From positions 543,140,335 through 543,202,334 of the forward strand of contig NC_081412.1 of NCBI RefSeq assembly GCF_030272615.1: a DNA stretch of 62,000 nt, in the 5' to 3' direction. The position numbers and the translations under genes were made by a program. Shown in pieces: positions 9,882 to 21,199 of the stretch. The stretch is from Cryptomeria japonica. Its lineage: Eukaryota; Streptophyta; Pinopsida; Cupressales; Cupressaceae. A model generated the notes under the pieces. The model did no database searches and had not been told where the DNA came from. It saw only the letters and a list, made by a program, of their open reading frames with translations. The number at the start of each line of letters is the position of its first letter. The stretch's first letter is position 1.

Positions 9882-12800
9882 ATGTCTACTAACTATTTCA
9901 GGAAGGACAGTCCTAAACTTGATGGAACCAACTATGGCATATGGAAGATCAGAATGGAGACACATCTAAATTACATTGGGAAGGACATCTAGGATGTTAC
10001 AAATAATGGTTATACTGCTCCTACTCCAGGTCAACCTAATCCACCTACCTTGGGAAAAGATGAAGAAAATGATTGCAAAGCAAGAGAAGCACTTTTGAGT
10101 GCATTATCAGATCAACAAATCATGGGACTATCAGATAGGTCTACTGCTAAAGCTATTTGGGATCATTTGGAAACACTGAATGAAGGAGATTCCACAGTCA
10201 AAATTACAAAAATTGAAAGCATCCCGGTCAGGTATGAACATCTGAAAATGGAAGAAGATGAAAGGATTTCTTCTTTTATGGAAAGAGTAAATGAGATTGT
10301 TCTGGATATTAAATGTTGTGGAGGAACCTTAAGTGAGGATGAAATTGTTTGAAAATTTTTAAGAGGATTGCCACTAGCATATAAAATGAAAGTCACTGCT
10401 ATAAATGAGTTAAGAACAATTCCTAATACATCAGTAACTGGGGATACATTGATTGGGAAACTTTTAGCTTTTGAAATTGAAGAATTTGGTCCTGTTGCTA
10501 CAATAAAGATAGATTTGGCCTTTAAAGCATCAACATCATCTACTCCATCATTTGACAAATCTGATTGGAAAGCCTTTTATGCAAGAGAACTTGAAGAAGT
10601 TGAAGCACTATTTGCAAGGAAAATGCCTAAAGGTCCAGTTGGAAGTAAGTATGAAGGTAAAGAACCCTTTAAATGTTTTAACTACAATAAGATTGGTCAT
10701 ATGGCTTTGAGATGCCCTGATAGACATGCTAGACTAAGAGAAGAAGCTAGAAGAACATACAAGCCTAACCCTGAATATTAGAGATACAGATTTAAGAAGA
10801 ATAAAGACAAATATTGTTACATTGTTGATGAAGGTGTGACTAATGATTCTGATGAGGATCCGGTAGACAATGGATGGGTTTTTGTTTCTATAACAGAAGA
10901 TCAATCGGCACCTATTGCTCAATCGGTAGAATAGGCCTTGGTAGCTAAAGTTGAAGTAAAGGATGAATGGATCATTGATTTAGGATGCTCACATCATATG
11001 ACATGAGACAAAGGTAAATTCTTGAACTTTCAAGAATACAATGGAGGCTTAGTGAGATTTGGAGATGACAAAGCTTGTTTAATTAAAGGTAAGGGTACAA
11101 TATCTCTTGATGGTAAGCATAACACTGACAATGTTTACTATGTTGAAGGATCAAAGCATAATCTTTTGAGTGTTGGTCAATTAGTTGAGAAACAATTTCA
11201 GTTACAATTCAAAAATGCAAAATGCAAAATCATGAATAGAACTAGTTTGGAAATTGCAATCGGTAATCAGACTAGAAGTAATATCTTTCATTTAAATAAC
11301 AATGAAAAGACATGCTTAATTGCACATATTGATGAAAGTTGGTTATGGCATAAGAGACTATGTCATGTAAACTTTGATTGCATGGTGAAAATCAGTACTA
11401 CTAAGGTAGTTAGAGATTTACCTAAAATTGTCAAACCTCACAATACAGTATGTAAGGAATGTCAATTTGGAAAACAAGTTAGAGCTAGTTTCAAAAGTAT
11501 TGCAGAAAAATCCAATAATGCTCTTGATTTGATTCACACTGATTTATGTGGTCCAGCTAGAACTAAAAGCTTACAAGGTGATAGACATTTCATGCTAATC
11601 ATTGATGACTATTCTAGAATGTGTTGGGTTACTTTTCTCAGAGAAAAATCAGAAGCACTGGGAAAGTTCAAACTGTTCAAAGCAATGGTAGAAAATGAAA
11701 CCGGTAAGAAAATCAAATGTCTAAGATCAGATCAAGGAGGAGAATTTACATCTAAGGAATTTAATACATTCTATGAAGTAAATGGAATCAGAAGACAGCT
11801 ATTAGCACCTCAAACACCACATCAGAATGGAGTTGTTGAAAGGAAAGACAAAACTATCTTAGATGCAACAAGAAGTATGTTATTAGAAGAAAACCTACCA
11901 CATGTATATTTGAGAGAGGCAGTCAGTACAGTGGTCTATACATTCAACAGAGTTCACATCAAAGGTGAAACTGGTAAGACCCCTCATGAACTATGGTTTG
12001 CTATTACTCTTACTCTTAAATATTTCAGAATTTTTGGAAGTAAATGTTATATTAGAAGAGATGAGTATATTGGAAAATTTGATCCTAGAAGTGATGAAGG
12101 AATATTTCTTGGTTATTCATCTAAGAGCAAGGCATATAGATGTTTTAACAAAAGATTGCAGAAAATCGTTGAAAGTACTAATGTAAAGATTGATGAACAA
12201 TTCAAAGGAACTTCAAGGTATATAGACTTTGAACCAGCAAAAGAAATTTTGACAAATGAACCTACTCTGAATCCACTGGTACATAATGAAGGTCTAGTTA
12301 CCCCGGTATCATCTGAGGATTCCATGGTAACTGAGGAACAACAACAAACAAAGACACCTCGGTATGTAAGATTGAATCATTCTGAAGATCAGATAATTGG
12401 AAACAAGTTTAAAGGAGTTATGACAAGAGGAAGATTGGCAAATGAAGAGGTATGTCTTATTTCTCAAATTGAACCATCATTAGTTAATGAGGCATGTGAA
12501 GATAAATTTTGGATTAAAGCTATGGAAGAAGAATTAGAACAAATTAAGAAAAATAACAGTTGGACATTAGTTCCCCGACCTAAAGATAAAAATGTAATTG
12601 GAACCAAATGGGTATTCAGAAACAAACTTAATGAAGATGGTAAGGTTGTCAGAAATAAAGCAAGACTAGTGTGTAAGGGATATTCTTAGAAAGAAGGAAT
12701 TGATTACAATGAAACCTTTGCACCGGTAGCTAGAATTGAGGCAGTCAGATTATTTTTGGCTTTTGCAGCACATAAGAACTACAAAGTATATCAAATGGAT

Positions 12801-14006
12801 ATTAAATGTGCATTTTTGAATGGAGATATTGAAGAAGAAGTGTACATTGAACAATCTAATGGATTTTATTTGACAGATAACAAAGATATGGTTTACAGGT
12901 TAAGAAAAGCTTTGTATGGATTGAGACAAGCTCCAAGAGCTTGGTATGCAAGATTGGATAAGTATCTTTTGAAGATTGGTTTTTCTAAAAGTAATGCAAA
13001 CAATAATTTATATTATAAAGTGACTAATGATGACATTTTGATTATATAAGTATTTGTTGATGATATAATCTTTGGAGGAGAAGATGGATTATGTAAAGAA
13101 TTTTCTATTAAAATGCAGCAAGAATTTGAAATGTCTATGATTGGAGAAATAAAATTCTTTTTAGGATTGTAGATTTCACAGACTGATAAAGGTATATTCT
13201 TGAGTCAATCCAAGTACTTAAAAGAGTTACTAAAGAAATTTGGGATGGAGAACTCTAAACCGGTAAGCACACCTATGACAACAAATGACAAATTATCACT
13301 AAGGGATGAATCTACACCTGTTAATCCAACTAGATACAAATCTATGATAGGAGGTTTACTGTATTTGACACAAACTAGACCTGATATTATGAATGCAGTA
13401 TGTATTGTTTCAAGATTTTCAAGTAATCCTAGAGAAAATCATGAATCAATAGTAAAAAGGATTTTACGGTACTTACAAGGTACTATAAATCTTGGATTAT
13501 GGTATCCTAGAGATGAAAAATTTGAATTATGTGCATACACAGATGCAAATTGGGTAGGAGATGTGGATGATAGAAAAAGCACCACCAGCGGAGCATTCTT
13601 TCTTGGAAATAGACTAGTTTCTTGGTTGAGTAAGAAACAAAGTTGTACATCTTTATCAATAGCAGAATCAGAATATGTTGTAGTAGCAACTAACTGTACA
13701 CAGGCACTATGGCTTAAGAAAATGTTGAAAGACATAAAGATAAAATGCAAGGAACCTATTACTATCTATTGTGATAACACTGCAGCAATTGATATATCTA
13801 AGAATCTGGTATTACATTCTAAAACCAAACATGTTTCTATCAAACTGAATTTTCTAAGGGAAAATGTTGAAGCAAAGAAAATAAAACTAGTTTATGTGAA
13901 TACTAAAGAGCAGATTGCAGATATCTTTACTAAACCTCTGCCTAAGGAGACTTTTGAATATCTCAGAGATCAGCTTGGGGTCATACCCCCACCAGTAGAG
14001 ACTTAG
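9882..14006 (+). pseudogene. C2 gag-pol polyprotein: one frame, eight nonsense codons
   Basis: A single 1375-codon frame starts at the ATG at 9882. In order: copia Gag (LDGTNYGIWKIRME), zinc knuckle near 10672-10713 (CFNY..GH....C, second Cys changed to Tyr), retropepsin near 10970 (WIIDLGCSHHMT, so DSG has become DLG), pre-integrase HKRLCHVNFD, integrase core (TDLCGP, SDQGGEF, NGVVERK), reverse transcriptase (GTKWVFRNKL, FVDDIIFGG) and RNase H (TDANWVGDVDDRKSTTSG, CDNTAA). Stops lie at 9990, 10350, 10779, 10932, 11004, 12687, 13047 and 13170. Every segment between them stays in the same frame. Full copia machinery is present in outline but disabled. Confidence 0.96.
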
Positions 14007-14384
14007 GAAGTTGATGATTATCATCAACCGAAAGAATTAACACAGAAATATTTTATTCCGGCTTTGATGGGAAGCTACTTCTCAGGGGGAGTAGTTGGTA
14101 TACTAAATTGATTGGTATTTTGTATATGAACTTGGCTTGGTAAGAACTATGGCATTTGATGTCAAAGGGGGAGAGATTGGTATGGAGAAACACAAGGAAA
14201 ACACATGTTGCTCCTAGGGGGAGAGATTGTTGTTTGAGAGAGATTATTACTCTCTGTATCTATATTTTGATTTATGGTTATGATCTCTTTTTGGAGATTG
14301 TTAGTTCTTGGTAATTAGCATTTCTGTTTTGGCACTTTGAAGGTTTTTCCATCTTGTGTTGCCATCAATGCCAAAGGGGGAGAT
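14007..14384 (+). other. C2 3' untranslated region with repeated polypurine tracts
   Basis: The true polypurine tract AAAGGGGGAGAT (14373-14384) abuts the 3' LTR. Three similar tracts precede it: CAGGGGGAG at 14084-14092, AAAGGGGGAGAGATTGG at 14164-14180, and AGGGGGAGAGATTGTTG at 14216-14232. Multiple tracts before the 3' LTR are a known trait of Sireviruses. No other coding potential is visible. Confidence 0.85.
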
Positions 14385-15444
14385 TGTTGGTATTTTGGTA
14401 TGGTTTTGTCATTGATGTCAACACCTACTAAACACTTATCAACTCTGCCACTTTGGAGAATCAACAACATTCACCAGCAAGCAAGTGACTCATGCACAAT
14501 CATTGGTATCTGGTACAGCGGCAAGATATAATGATCACCGCCACTTGGAATGATATGGAAAACACTTGGTTATGTCGAAGACATCATGTGGACACTTTGT
14601 CTTGGATTTTTGTTTATTGGCATATTAGCATTTGCATATTTGTTGTTACCAACAATTAGGTCTAGGTTACACCGGTAGGTTTATCTTTTCCAGATCAGCA
14701 CGACACGCTATGGAGAAGATTAATTATTGTTGTAAATGCATTAATCTGACATGTTGAATCAGTTATTGCATCACATATTGTATTATTTGTAAAATGTTTT
14801 TATTGTAATATCTTGTAGAGCCGACCTACTAGAATTGGTCTTAGGGTATGGTATAAATGTAAGATCTTATTTGTAAGATCAAGTGTGGAATGCGAAAAAG
14901 GATTGTGTGAAGGTATATGCAAGAATAAGCAGAGCTATACACGTAGACATCATTTGAAGATTGAAGGAGGGTTTTTGTGAAGACAATCAGAACTACACCA
15001 GTACTAAATCCAGCATATGAAGATGTTATTTTGTGTAGTACATTCTTATTGGATTTAACCATCCAATTGTAGTCAGTGTGACTCCCATTTTGTAACTGAG
15101 CAGTGAGCTCTAGGTGCTTGGTCTTTCTGCATGTGCAAACCCCATTTATGTACACTTACTATCTGCAGTAGTATCATCTGATTGTGGGTAAGGTTTCCCA
15201 CCATGGTTTTTCCCCTTACAGGATTTCCACGTACAAATATTGGTGTTATATGTTGTGGATGACTTTGTCTTTATGTTTCATGCACTAATCCTTACTGGTA
15301 TAGTAATTAACTATTAAAACTATCTACTGATATATTAAACTGGTTTACCGGTATTAAGCATTAAGTTGGTCAAGTTGTTTTTGGTTTGAATTTATTTAAC
15401 AACTGATTCACCCCCACACTCTCAGTTGTCTCTGGGATGTAACA
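14385..15444 (+). repeat. C2 3' LTR (1060 bp)
   Basis: Starts TGTTGGTATTTTGG directly after the polypurine tract and ends GTAACA before the TGCCT target duplication. It keeps the 21 bp missing from the 5' LTR. A TATA-like TATAAAT lies at 14852-14858. Confidence 0.95.
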
Positions 15445-15449
15445 TGCCT

Positions 15450-15840
15450 TACATGAGCTTCACGAAGGTATTTTTGGTATGCATTCAAGTGGTCCTACTC
15501 TAGCTAAGAAACTTCTGAGAATGGGATATTACTAGCCGATAATGGAAAGAGGGTCCTATCAATTTGCTAAGAAATGTCCTAAATGTCAAATTCATGGTAA
15601 CATCATACATACACCAGCACAGGAGCTGCAACCATTCACTACATTTTGATCTTTCTCTCAATGGGGACTTGATTTGGTAGGAAAGATTCAAAATTCCTCT
15701 TCAAATGGGCATAAGTTCATTATCACCACCACAAAGTACTTCACCATGTGGATCGAAGCAGTCCCAATGACCACCATAACTGGAAAGTAGATCTCATCAT
15801 TCATCCTCAACTATCTCATTTGTGTGTATAAGTATTATCC
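15450..15840 (+). pseudogene. T1 integrase N-terminal and core remnant
   Basis: T1 resumes after C2. The translation reads LHEGIFGMHSSGPTLAKKLL, then KKCPKCQIHGN, giving the H-H-C-C zinc-binding module of gypsy integrase. Then comes FSQWGLDLVGKI with the first catalytic Asp, and FIITTTKYFTMWIEAVPM. Stops interrupt it (near 15533, 15646 and 15788). The second catalytic Asp, the Glu and the C-terminal domain are not recognisable downstream, so the core is lost or too decayed to see. Its place right after the aRNH (once C2 is removed) supports Tat domain order. Confidence 0.85.
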
Positions 15841-16995
15841 CACACAGTATACTTATACTTATACATGCAGCATTATCCCAAACATACTTAGCGTAGTCAA
15901 TGTCCTTGATTCTCTAAATAGTTATTTGTATCATATCTCACCATGGCTTATTGATCAACGTATATATCTACATCGACAAATTCCCATAACTGAGGGCAAC
16001 ATTCTTCTCACTTTAGCATTTAGACAACAAACAAGGATCGCAACATGCTAGGAAAATCATTGTCAAAACTACTCATCAGACTAGAAAACAAGATCATTAT
16101 CCAACTGCAACTTCAACATGTAGACGATGGATGATTTTATTCTGAATTATGATTTGTTTACATTTGGCATGAAGTTTTGACTATTTGTATCTTGATTTTT
16201 GAATCATTAGATCTCTTGAGCTACTCAAGGATGCACTGAGCTAGAGAAGCAATGAATGAATTTGGTATTTTTTTCTATGTGTGAGGTGATCATTTGTATG
16301 GTGCAAATTTTTCTTGAGACATTTTATGAAATATATCATTGAAGACATTTTCCATTTTTCACATAAAAATGGTTAACTCTTGTTAATTTTATGCAAGCAA
16401 CACTTAGGTTGTCTTGGTTCAATTATACCTTGACGCTTGTGTCATCTTGCAATATCAAAAATCCATGTAAGTTATACTCAGGTCATTATGGTTTAATTAT
16501 ACCATGATGCTTGTATTAACTTTCAACATATCAAAAGCTCAATGATGACAAAAAGAGCACAAAGAAGTGACTAAACAGGAATGACAACGACAAAATTAAA
16601 GTGATCATGTAATTGCATTTTGATAATTTAGTTGCACACAATTACAATAGGGTGCATATAATATAAAAGATTGCATTTAGTTGCATATCATTTTAACCTT
16701 GCATTAATATCATTTGCATCTCATTTTCAAGATACATCTAACATCATTATCATTATCATTTACATTTCATTTTTAAGATACATCTCACAATCATAAGATT
16801 CAGATAACATCACATCTCGTATCAAAGTAAACATAATACATCATCACATTATCACCCATTCCATTATGAATCATGCATTCACATCATCATATAAAAATCA
16901 ACATTAAGAGATCAAGAACATCGTTATTATCTAAGAATCTAATCATCCTCATAGTATCATCATATTAAAAATGCACATCATAAATCATATAATCA
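15841..16995 (+). other. T1 region after integrase, no gene seen
   Basis: AT-rich sequence with no domain I recognise. The start may hold the decayed integrase C-terminus. A roughly 75-bp direct duplication lies at about 16399-16445 and 16471-16515 (both contain AGGT...GGTTYAATTATACC). The rest holds many CATCAT-rich words. Confidence 0.45.
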
Positions 16996-18330
16996 TCAAT
17001 AACACATCACATGTGGACTACAGAAAATCAATTCCATATATATATATATATCAACAATGTCAAAATGTACAAGGGGTATTATGTCTATCAATACAACAAA
17101 AGTGATCAATACAACAAAACGAGTCTTGCGGGTATGACTATCTCCTGAGGTAGACGGTCTAGCAGAAAATGTCCCAACTCCTAGATCTCCACTAGATGGA
17201 TCACTTCGGGAAGGCCCCATAACACCTCTGCTCTCTATCATTGTATGACTACGACCAAATTGAGTGGACACCACTACAGCATAGCTAGGAGCTCTATGAT
17301 CTCGAGGGACCATCTCCTCATACAAATGCTTATAATAATCATCCTCCTTGCCAAGTAATGTATCTCTCTCAGAAGTATCCTAGAGCGGGGCACTAGTCGT
17401 GGCTCTCTCTTACATGTCAGCAAGGGCCTCTGCTCGACTCCAATGCTCTACTATTGTATCCCTCTCTGCATACAGATGTGTAATTTGTCACTACTATGCT
17501 AACACCTCTGCCTACATCTCCTACACCAAGACCTGTAGCGCTCTAATCTGAGAGTCCTATAGGTATGTGGGAACCCTGATCTGAATGGGTACCTATGTCA
17601 TGGTCCCACCTACACTTGTCCAGTTTTGAGGTGCTGGTTGAGGTAGAACATCAGATCTCCTCCTCTGGGCAAGTCTCCTGTCATCCTCTATCCCTCCCAC
17701 AATAGCTAACATTGCACCTATCCTACCACCCCCACCCACACCAAGAACAAGACCACCTCTACCTCCACCTCCACCTCTATCTCCACCGTCCTCTCTACCT
17801 CTATCTCCACAACCCCCTCCACCTTTACCTCCACCACCTCCACCTCTATCTCCACCACCTCCACCTCTATCTCCTCCACCACCACCACCACCTCCATCTC
17901 CTCCACCACCACCTCCTCCTCTATCTCCTCTCTCCTCTCCCTCATCCTCCTCTCTCCGTCTAGGACCCCCTCACCTATGTGGCTGCTCCTCCTCATCATT
18001 GTCAGAAGCTGGCAACAACTTTGTTGGATCAAACATGTGTGCCATGACATGGGCCACGAAGTAGGCTGAGAAATCCTGTGTCATCCCCGCATCCACTACT
18101 TTGGCCTCATAATCCTAGATCTGTCCTACCAAGGTCATGTACTCATCTACAGCTACTCTGCTATCTAGGGTAGGCCCCCACTCTGGTACATCCTATCACC
18201 GATGAGCATACAAATAGTCTCCTTGTGGTATTTGTTGTTGTCTACCATACTGTCGATGAACATGGCTATGCAAAATCGCTCAATGATAAAGGGTGTCCAC
18301 CCTGTTGGTTCCCAAAACCACATATTGGAA
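16996..18330 (-). pseudogene. Antisense PMD gene, C-terminal part with glycine-rich tract
   Basis: Read on the minus strand, the segment from about 18330 has VDTLYH-AILHSHVHRQYG and RQQQIPQGDYLYAHR. This resembles the end of the plant mobile domain (the RQFG..Q.IP region). It continues with DEYMTLVGQI and DFSAYFVAHVMAHMFDP, an acidic stretch, and a long Gly/Arg/Asp tract (repeated DRGGGG) from the GGT/GGA-rich tract at 17706-17960. A charged C-terminal region follows (YYKHLYEEMVPRDHRAPS), ending near 16996. Several in-frame stops are present. It is the downstream continuation of the PMD segment at 23905-23030, from which about 4.6 kb separates it. Confidence 0.6.
17706..17960. repeat. Triplet-rich low-complexity tract (CCACCT/CTCCAC)
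   Basis: A strand-biased tract of CCACCT, CTCCAC and CTATCTCC units, almost free of G on the plus strand. In the minus frame continuous with the PMD C-terminal region it encodes a Gly-rich DRGGGG repeat. Other frames give long HLYLH or EVEV stretches, which I take as artefacts of the repeat. Confidence 0.85.
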
Positions 18331-19208
18331 ATTTGAGAGCTTTGCCAAATCTCTTACTAATTTTTCAATCAGCCTTGGCCAATGAACAGGAATGATCAAA
18401 GACTGAATTCCTCTGCACTTTAGGCTACACTAGACTTAGGTGGGTATACCCCAGTCTCCAAAGCATTAAGAGATTTTTTTATAGTGAATTTGAACAGTTT
18501 AATCTAGCAATTTACAGGACTAGCAAACAATTTCCTTCAACTATACTTGTTTTAATTTGAAGATGAGTATAATTGATTATGAATAAAAGTTATAACAGAA
18601 TGTTGTTGGAACTAAGAGTAATTATGAAAGAACAAGCCAAGTAAAAAGCTAGTAATATATTTCTCCAGTGAGGACTTTTTGCACACTTAATATATTCACA
18701 AGAAACCAGAAATAGACCAGTGCCTTATCTGACAATTTACATGTCACTTAATGGACAAATACTTGTAATCTTTGGAGACAATCTGAATAAACAAACTATC
18801 ACTGCAATATCCACAACGTATGCTATAATAACAACAAAAACAATTCTACTTTCTCTATACCAACAGATGATAAAACATTGCAACAAATTTTCTTCAGATT
18901 TATCCGAACGATTTTAAATCATTAACATCATATGATGTGAAATGATCTGAAGATGAAAACAACGTACCTTGTATATTGATTTCGGGAACAATTGGTGTAC
19001 AAAAACTACAGACTCAAAGATGCTTCATGATTACACTTGTTTGAACAAAATGGATTTCATCTCTATGGACTTATCTTACATAACACTATAGGTTCCAACA
19101 GACAATCTGAAAAGATCATAATCTTACTTACCTTCTGTCCCTCTAGAATACAAAATGACTCTCTATATATACATGACTCAAACAATATGAATGAAAGGAC
19201 ACACCCTT
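18331..19208. other. AT-rich stretch downstream of ORF X, no gene seen
   Basis: No convincing coding frame or structural repeat. On the minus strand it follows the end of ORF X and could be its 3' untranslated region. Confidence 0.4.
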
Positions 19209-21167
19209 TCATTTGTACAAACAAAGACTAACAAAATTCCTAACTATCCTTGCCTCTACAAGAAGTTGCCTTCCCCTTTGAGGATTCATGTTTTCTACTT
19301 TTACATCAATATCTTCCTTCAGTTTCCTAAGCATCTCTGCCTCATTCTCTGGTGTTATGTCATGCATTGCTTCTCTTAGCCTTTTCCCTTCGAAGTGATA
19401 CAAGAAGGATTTGAATTCCTTTGACTTGATGAACTCATCATCAGACACAAAAGAGGTATGCTCGTCTAGCCTAACATCTACATCTTCATTTATCCTCATA
19501 AGAGTTATGTCCTATGCTTCAAGCTCTTCTTCCCTTTCAGGCCTCCTAAATCTTGAAATAGCTTCATTTTCTCCTGACTCGCTCTCTACCTCTTCTTTCT
19601 CTCCTATCTTTTGCAATTATTTCATCCAGTTTCTATTCTAAACCTTGGACTATCTGCATAGCCTCCTCTGACTCCTTGTTCCTAAAGATATCCTAGGCTT
19701 CTACATACTCATAAAAGTAATCACCCAAAAAAAAATTTTCCTGCCCTCGTGGATATAGCCCTCAAGGTCATAATTATTCTGACCTGTGTGCTCATAGAGG
19801 TTGTAATCTTCTATCAACCTCTTGTTGATGATATCATATGCCTTTATGGAGACAATTGTGAAATCATCAAAATGTAAGGTCCTAGGCAAGAAAAATTGCT
19901 TGTTAGCACCCACTGCATTTGAGACACTCACCTGCCTTACAATCCCTAGGTAAGCAATTTTGTCAGGTGCAGGCTTCGGCAATACATAAGGAGCTCCTTC
20001 AAATCCAAAAAATCTAACATAGGTTAAGTCCTGGCACACATACCAGTCACCCCAATTGTGGTTTACTCTGGTATCCCCATGTTCATGGGGTCTAAGGAAT
20101 CTTTTGATTTCCTCTGAAAATGACCCATCAAAAGAGACTCCAAAAGATCTGAATAAAGGTTGCACAAAAAACTCTTCAAACTTGATATAGTGGGATCTCA
20201 TGAAACATGAATCCCACAATGATCACCATAAATGTACAGGCTGCTCCTCTCCATCTTTACCATGAATATTTAGCTTTAGCTCCTCAAGCCACATTCCCCT
20301 GAGTCATCCATAAAACAAGACAACATGCATCAACAAAGAGTAAAACTTAAAAGATTTATCAAGGTTATTTTGAAGGCTTAAGAAACCCTCATATATTTTC
20401 TCAACAATATAAGTAGCATAGTTGAATTGTCTCGACTCATGCATCTGTGTGTTGGCAGCAAGGACTAGAGGTCCTATCCAAGCTATATTTGGGACTTCAA
20501 CTCCTCCCACTTGACCACCCACCATATAGGTATACTGCATATGCTGCCTACAGATATTGAAATCAAATGGGGGCCCGTCCTCTTCTGTCAATTTTCCCTT
20601 TTGAGCCTTATGAATGGCCAAATTCCACCCATTGTATACGGTGCCCATCTTTGTATACTCTTCCTCTAGTTTCTCAAAAGACAAAGGAACATTAGATTCA
20701 AAACCTAGACCAAAAACCTCTTGGATGGTGTCTACTAAGATATGGATGAAAGCGTCACCATTTGGTAACTGAATACATCTTTTTGCAGCATTGTAAGCCC
20801 TAGCCAATGTTTTCATCAATTAGACATTCACAAAGACGTTAGGGACTACAAGCTTACCCAATCCAGTCATCCATGGGTTATAAATTGGGGTCGGATTATT
20901 TATCCTTGTATAATGATACAAGAACAATTCATGACCTCTGATCCTAGTCTAGACATTGCCAATTTCTTTGAAATCATCCTCTAACTGGTCATGGATGGGT
21001 AGGTTAACCTTTGATCTTTGGGATTTGGCTCCTGGTGAGCTTATTTGATCAATCATATCCTGGTTCAACTCTCATTTTGATGCACCTTCTCTCCATTTAG
21101 ATTTCTTAGAAGTGCTTTCAGATATTTCTATGACCTTCCTCTTTCCCTTGGAACTAACACCCTCCAT
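19209..21167 (-). pseudogene. ORF X: unrecognised ~650-codon protein, decayed
   Basis: I do not recognise this protein. A minus-strand frame opens at the ATG at 21167 with a basic N-terminus (KGKRKVIEISESTSKKSK, nuclear-signal-like). The same frame continues to about 19209 through in-frame stops at 21074-21072, 20951-20949, 20822-20820, 20306-20304 and 20225-20223; several fit Trp or Gln codons changed by a transition. A run of nine A at 19727-19735 marks one frameshift, and a second shift near 19570 restores the frame. Notable segments are NPTPIYNPWMTGLGKLVVPN, LARAYNAAKRCIQLPNGD, HNWGDWYVCQDLTYVRFFGF and a charged, coiled-coil-like C-terminal third (EEAMQIVQGLE, KLDEIIAKDRRERR). There are no polymerase, protease or zinc-finger motifs. 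It could be a domesticated or captured host gene, or a lineage-specific element ORF. Confidence 0.6.
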
Positions 21168-21199
21168 ATTTGAATCTTTCAAGCTTTCTTTAGTTTGAT

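Larger units (their letters stand above)
8789..15444 (+). mobile_element. C2: complete Ty1/copia element with both LTRs and target duplication
   Basis: All structural parts are visible: 5' LTR 8789-9825, primer-binding site 9828-9839, one gag-pol frame 9882-14006, polypurine tract 14373-14384 and 3' LTR 14385-15444. The flanks are TGCCT (8784-8788) and TGCCT (15445-15449), a perfect 5-bp target-site duplication. It lies inside T1 between the aRNH and integrase coding regions. Sequence style and repeated polypurine tracts suggest the Sirevirus branch (inference). Eight nonsense codons and no frameshift make it a silenced but structurally complete copy. Confidence 0.96.

Noticed and set aside
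17712-17963. Open plus-strand frame rich in His, Leu and Tyr, and a minus-strand Glu/Val-rich frame over the same tract
   Set aside because: Both come from the CCACCT/CTCCAC low-complexity tract. Only the Gly-rich minus frame is continuous with flanking PMD-gene sequence.
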